Below, in pieces: positions 14,310 through 16,966 of a stretch of DNA of 16,966 bases. Made by a program: the position numbers and the translations under genes. Position 1 is the stretch's first letter. The number at the start of each line of letters is the position of its first letter. This DNA is from DATGQT01 sp033720695 (GTDB taxonomy: Bacteria > Bacteroidota > Rhodothermia > Rhodothermales > Rubricoccaceae): NCBI GenBank assembly GCA_033720695.1, contig JAWWCA010000059.1:1-16966 (forward strand), in the 5' to 3' direction. The notes below the pieces were generated by a model. It was not told where the DNA came from. It ran no database searches and worked only from the letters and a program-made list of their open reading frames with translations.

Positions 14310-15176
14310 ATGCCTCTCTCCCACCGCCTGCGCGCCGCCTCGACGCGCGCCCTCGGGTTCATCACGCAGCTCCGCGGGCGCCGCGAGGCCGGGCTCATCC
14401 TGCTCCTCGCCACGCTGGCGGGCAGCGCCTGGGTCTTCCTCGAGATCGCCGACGCCGCGACGACGGGCCAGGCGGAGGTCGTCGACGAGCAGATCCTCAT
14501 GCTCTTCCGCGAGGGCGAGGACCCCAACGACCCCATCGGCTCCCATTCCGTCGAGAGCGCCGTGCGCGACGTGACGGCGCTGGGGAGCCTGACGGTGATC
14601 TCGCTCCTCACGCTCCTCGTCCTCGGCTACTTCTTCCTCGACCGACGGCCGCGCCTGGCCCTCTACATGTTCGTGGCCGTCGTGGGGGGTGCCGCCCTCA
14701 GCTACGCGCTGAAGTTCCTCTACGACCGGACGCGCCCGTCGCTCGTCCCGCCGGAGGCGCTCCCGGGCGACCCCTCGTTCCCGAGCGGCCACTCGGCGGC
14801 GGCGGCCGTGGTCTACCTCACGCTGGCGCTGCTGCTGGCGCGGCGGCTCCCCCGGCGCTCGCTCAAGGTGTACGTCGTCGTGCTCGGCGTCCTGCTCACG
14901 GTCGCCGTCGGCATCAGCCGGCTCTACCTCGGCGTCCACTGGCCGACGGACGTGCTGGCGGGGTGGACGCTCGGCGGCGGGTGGGCGCTGATGTGCTGGC
15001 AGGCGGAGCGGATGCTCCAGCGGCGCGGGCTCGTCGAGCGCTCGACGTTCGTGCGGCGGCCCCGGCCGCCGATCCCGAAGGAGGAGCGGGACGGCCTCAG
15101 GCCGCCTGATGACGAGCCGGGAGACGAGCGGGCGTCGGCAGCCGCGCCTTCAGCGCCGCAGGCTTCGCGGCCGTAA
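14310..15176 (+). CDS. PAP2-family membrane phosphatase
   Basis: The 288-residue product is a multi-pass membrane protein of the type 2 phosphatidic acid phosphatase superfamily. All three catalytic motifs are present: KFLYDRTRP (135-143, KX6RP type), PSGHS (158-162) and SRLYLGVHWPTD (203-214, SRX5HX3D type). About six hydrophobic segments are visible, near residues 28-46, 93-112, 117-134, 164-180, 185-203 and 215-232. Such enzymes dephosphorylate lipid phosphates such as phosphatidic acid, phosphatidylglycerol phosphate or undecaprenyl pyrophosphate; the substrate cannot be told from sequence. The C-terminal 50 or so residues (VRRPRPPIPKEERDGLRPPD and onward) are a polar, Pro/Ala-rich cytoplasmic-looking tail. 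ATG 14310 is favoured because MPLSHRLRAA is followed directly by the first membrane segment. Its end overlaps convergent dusB by 80 bp. Confidence 0.92.
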   Translation: MPLSHRLRAASTRALGFITQLRGRREAGLILLLATLAGSAWVFLEIADAATTGQAEVVDEQILMLFREGEDPNDPIGSHSVESAVRDVTALGSLTVISLLTLLVLGYFFLDRRPRLALYMFVAVVGGAALSYALKFLYDRTRPSLVPPEALPGDPSFPSGHSAAAAVVYLTLALLLARRLPRRSLKVYVVVLGVLLTVAVGISRLYLGVHWPTDVLAGWTLGGGWALMCWQAERMLQRRGLVERSTFVRRPRPPIPKEERDGLRPPDDEPGDERASAAAPSAPQASRP

Positions 15177-16161
15177 CGGGCACCTGCACCGCCGGCTCGT
15201 CCTCGCGCCAGTTGAGGAGCACCTCCAGGACGCCGTCGCGCTCGGTCTCCTCCATGAGGCGGGCGCGGAGCTGGCTCGCGCCGCGGTGGCCCTTGAAGTA
15301 GCCGCCGTACATCCGGCGCATCTCCAGCACCCCCTTCCGCTCGCCGAGCCAGGCGCACTTCAGCGTGAGGTGCTCGGCCACGACGCCCACGCGCTCCTCC
15401 CACGGCGGCGGCGGCGGCACCTCGCCCGTCTCCAGGAAGGCCCGCGCGTCGCGGAAGATCCAGGGGTTGCCGATCGCGCCGCGCCCGATCATGACGGCGT
15501 CGACGCCCGTCTCGTCGAACATCGCCTTCACGCGCTGCGGCGTCGTGGCGTCGCCGTTGCCGATGAGGGGGATGTCCCGGAGGGCGGCTTTGATGCGGGG
15601 GAACCACGCCCACCGCGCCTCGCCGCGGTACATCTGCGCCCGGGTGCGCGCGTGCACAGCGAGGGCGGCGACGCCGACGTCCTCCAGCATCCGCGCCACC
15701 TCCTCGATGCGGATGGACTCGTCGTTCCAGCCGAGGCGGGTCTTGACCGTGACCGGCCGCGTGGCCTCCTCGATCACCGCCGTCGTGATCCGCTCCATCT
15801 TCGGGAGGTCGCGGAGGACGCCCGCGCCCGCGTCCTTCGAAACCACCTTCTTGACGGGGCAGCCGAAGTTGATGTCGAGGAGGTCGGGCGCCTGCGCGTC
15901 GGCGATCCGGGCCGCCTCGCGGACCTGCCCCTCGTCGCCGCCGAAGATCTGGATCCCCACGGGGCGCTCTTCCTCGTAGAACTCCAGCTTCTGAACGGAG
16001 TCGTCGGCGCCGTAGACGAGGCCGCCGGAGGAGATGAACTCGGTGTAGAGGAGGTCCGCCCCATACCGCTTGCAGAGGATGCGGAACGGGGGGTCGCTCA
16101 CGTCCTCCATCGGGGCGAGGAGGAGCGGGCGGCGTCCGACGTCGAGGTGGGCGAGGCGCAT
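15097..16161 (-). CDS. dusB: tRNA-dihydrouridine synthase (DusB-like)
   Basis: Dus enzymes are FMN- and NADPH-dependent reductases that convert specific uridines in tRNA to dihydrouridine. From ATG 16161 the product is 354 residues (MRLAHLDVGRRPLLLAPMED). Family motifs are APMEDVSDPPFR (16-27), DINFGCPVKKVVSKDAGAG with the catalytic cysteine at about 101, TVKTRLGW, AVHARTRAQMYRG, the FMN phosphate-binding PLIGNGDATT and MIGRGAIGNPWIF. These resemble the DusB subgroup. A longer in-frame reading upstream exists but adds only low-complexity, unlike-protein sequence, so 16161 is chosen. The protein is about 30 residues longer than E. coli DusB because of an Ala/Pro/Arg-rich C-terminal tail (LPTPARLPARHQAA). 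Most of that tail is encoded in the 80-bp overlap with the PAP2 gene. It appears to be monocistronic. Confidence 0.94.
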   Translation of the reverse strand: MRLAHLDVGRRPLLLAPMEDVSDPPFRILCKRYGADLLYTEFISSGGLVYGADDSVQKLEFYEEERPVGIQIFGGDEGQVREAARIADAQAPDLLDINFGCPVKKVVSKDAGAGVLRDLPKMERITTAVIEEATRPVTVKTRLGWNDESIRIEEVARMLEDVGVAALAVHARTRAQMYRGEARWAWFPRIKAALRDIPLIGNGDATTPQRVKAMFDETGVDAVMIGRGAIGNPWIFRDARAFLETGEVPPPPPWEERVGVVAEHLTLKCAWLGERKGVLEMRRMYGGYFKGHRGASQLRARLMEETERDGVLEVLLNWREDEPAVQVPVTAAKPAALKARLPTPARLPARHQAA

Positions 16162-16342
16162 GGCGCGGAATCTACGGGTTAGGCGGCCGTCGGTTCGGTG
16201 AGGAATCCGCAGACGGCCGACCGCGAGCGGGGCGACCGGGGGGGCGGTGGTGCCCGCGGACGGCGGATCCCTGCGGCGGGATCGCGCAACCCGTCCCGGG
16301 CCCGCTCGTAAGGACGGCCCGAGCCTCACCCACACCGTCCCC

Positions 16343-16573
16343 ATGTCGCTCCTCCTCGCCGCCACGCTTCTCGGCCTCGTCAAGGCCGTGCTCGTCGCGC
16401 TCCTTGCCGTCCTGAACGCGATGCTCGCCGCGTTCGCGACCGTGGCCATCTGGAAGACGTACCTCGCCCTGGGCCTGAAGGTGGCGCTCGTCGCCCTCGT
16501 CTTCGTCCCCGTCGTGGGTGTCCTCGTCTACTACCTCTGGGCCCGCAAGACGGTCCGCGACGCCCAGGCCTGA
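16343..16573 (+). CDS. Small two-helix membrane protein, possibly PLDc_N-like
   Basis: The 76-residue product from ATG 16343 is almost entirely hydrophobic: a first segment at about 3-36 and a second at about 41-66, joined by the short polar KTY turn. It ends VPVVGVLVYYLWARKTVRDA, which resembles the C-terminal half of PLDc_N (phospholipase D nuclease N-terminal) membrane domains, where a hydrophobic ...P..G...Y...R pattern precedes the end. No catalytic motif is present and no function can be assigned. A start further upstream would add Arg/Pro-rich residues with no membrane character and is disfavoured. It precedes a second small PLDc_N protein gene by 26 bp on the same strand, suggesting cotranscription. 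A minor inverted repeat (GATCCC/GGGATC, 16266-16283) lies upstream. Confidence 0.7.
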   Translation: MSLLLAATLLGLVKAVLVALLAVLNAMLAAFATVAIWKTYLALGLKVALVALVFVPVVGVLVYYLWARKTVRDAQA

Positions 16574-16599
16574 CCCCTCCCTCCGAACCGCCCCCCCTC

Positions 16600-16881
16600 A
16601 TGCGCTCCCCTCGTCGCCTCTCCCCCGGCGTGCTCGCCGGCCTCCTCCTCGGCGTGCTCGTCACCCTCAGCGGCTGCGCCAATGGCAACTTCGGCGAGCT
16701 CGTGACGGGCCGCAACCTGGGCTGCTGCGGCCTCCTCATCGTCCTCCTCGACATCTACGCGTTCATCCAGATCGCGCAGAGCCACGCCGACGGCGTCTCG
16801 AAGGTGCTGTGGGCCCTGCTCGTGTTCTTCTTCCCGGTGGGCGGCTTCCTGCTGTGGTACTTCTTCGGCCCGCGGCGCTGA
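16600..16881 (+). CDS. Small predicted lipoprotein with PLDc_N-type membrane domain
   Basis: The 93-residue product begins with a lipoprotein signal peptide: charged MRSPRR, a hydrophobic run and the lipobox LSGC with Cys26 as the expected lipidation site. After a short linker, two hydrophobic segments (about 40-60 and 69-89) carry the PLDc_N pattern DIYAFIQIAQSHADGVSKVL and FFFPVGGFLLWYFFGPRR. In Bacteroidota and relatives this domain often occurs alone in small membrane proteins of unknown function; nothing here indicates catalysis. The combination of lipobox and two further membrane segments is somewhat odd, and the first segment may instead stay as an uncleaved anchor. It lies 26 bp after another small membrane protein gene and probably shares its transcript. 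Confidence 0.8.
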   Translation: MRSPRRLSPGVLAGLLLGVLVTLSGCANGNFGELVTGRNLGCCGLLIVLLDIYAFIQIAQSHADGVSKVLWALLVFFFPVGGFLLWYFFGPRR

Positions 16882-16894
16882 GGTCCCCCGTCGC

Positions 16895-16966
16895 CTAGGC
16901 GCCCGCGATCGCTCGCGACACGAGGTACCCGAGCGCCGCCAGCGCCAGACCCGCCGCCGTGGAGCC
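16895..16966 (-). CDS. Possible C-terminal end of a membrane protein, cut by window edge
   Basis: The minus strand from the window edge reads GSTAAGLALAALGYLVSRAI followed by AGA and TAG (16897-16895). This hydrophobic, Ala/Leu-rich stretch looks like a terminal membrane helix. It ends 13 bp from the convergent lipoprotein gene, the kind of spacing seen elsewhere in this compact window. Only 23 residues are visible, so the family cannot be named and chance is possible. Confidence 0.4.
   Translation of the reverse strand, partial: GSTAAGLALAALGYLVSRAIAGA

Noticed and set aside
16162..16449. Longer dusB reading with an N-terminal extension of about 96 residues
   Set aside because: The extension is low-complexity, overlaps the oppositely oriented small membrane protein gene, and lies before the canonical Dus N-terminus.
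1..16966. CRISPR array, insertion sequence, toxin-antitoxin or defence system
   Set aside because: No regularly spaced repeats, transposase motifs or defence-protein motifs were seen; the gene content is core housekeeping plus small membrane proteins.

Overview
The window is very GC-rich DNA with dense, mostly minus-strand coding. It fits a member of the Bacteroidota/Rhodothermota lineage, perhaps a marine Rubricoccaceae-like bacterium. That placement is inference from three things: high GC with strong third-position G/C, mostly absent Shine-Dalgarno sequences with a -33/-7-like promoter, and Ala/Glu/Pro-rich acidic extensions on housekeeping proteins. No marker gene was compared.

Positions 10242 down to 1 (minus strand) hold one long information-processing operon: promoter and structured leader, then rimP, nusA, infB, rbfA, truB, ribF, rpsO and pnp, which runs off the left edge. 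It links ribosome maturation (RimP, RbfA), transcription elongation and termination (NusA), translation initiation (IF2), tRNA modification (TruB), flavin cofactor synthesis (RibF), a small-subunit protein (S15) and RNA decay (PNPase). The order matches the widely conserved nusA-infB operon; the ylxR/ylxQ genes found between nusA and infB in Firmicutes are absent. The leader upstream of rimP carries several stem-loops, two of them followed by T-rich tracts on the transcribed strand, so attenuation or antitermination control is plausible.

From 10243 to 10508 there is a non-coding stretch. It is followed on the plus strand by a secreted DUF5694-like protein gene broken by a single-base frameshift near 11205. 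Convergent to it, on the minus strand, is prfB-nadB (peptide release factor 2 and L-aspartate oxidase), a two-gene unit with a 4-bp gap.

From 14310 there is a plus-strand PAP2-family membrane phosphatase whose 3' end overlaps the convergent dusB (tRNA dihydrouridine synthase) by 80 bp. Two small plus-strand membrane proteins follow; the second is a predicted lipoprotein with a clear PLDc_N-type C-terminal region. The right edge cuts the C-terminal end of a possible minus-strand membrane protein.

I see no mobile element, CRISPR array, rRNA, tRNA or defence system. The window is mostly core genome. The items most worth a second look are the rimP leader, the frameshifted DUF5694 gene and the overlapping convergent gene ends.
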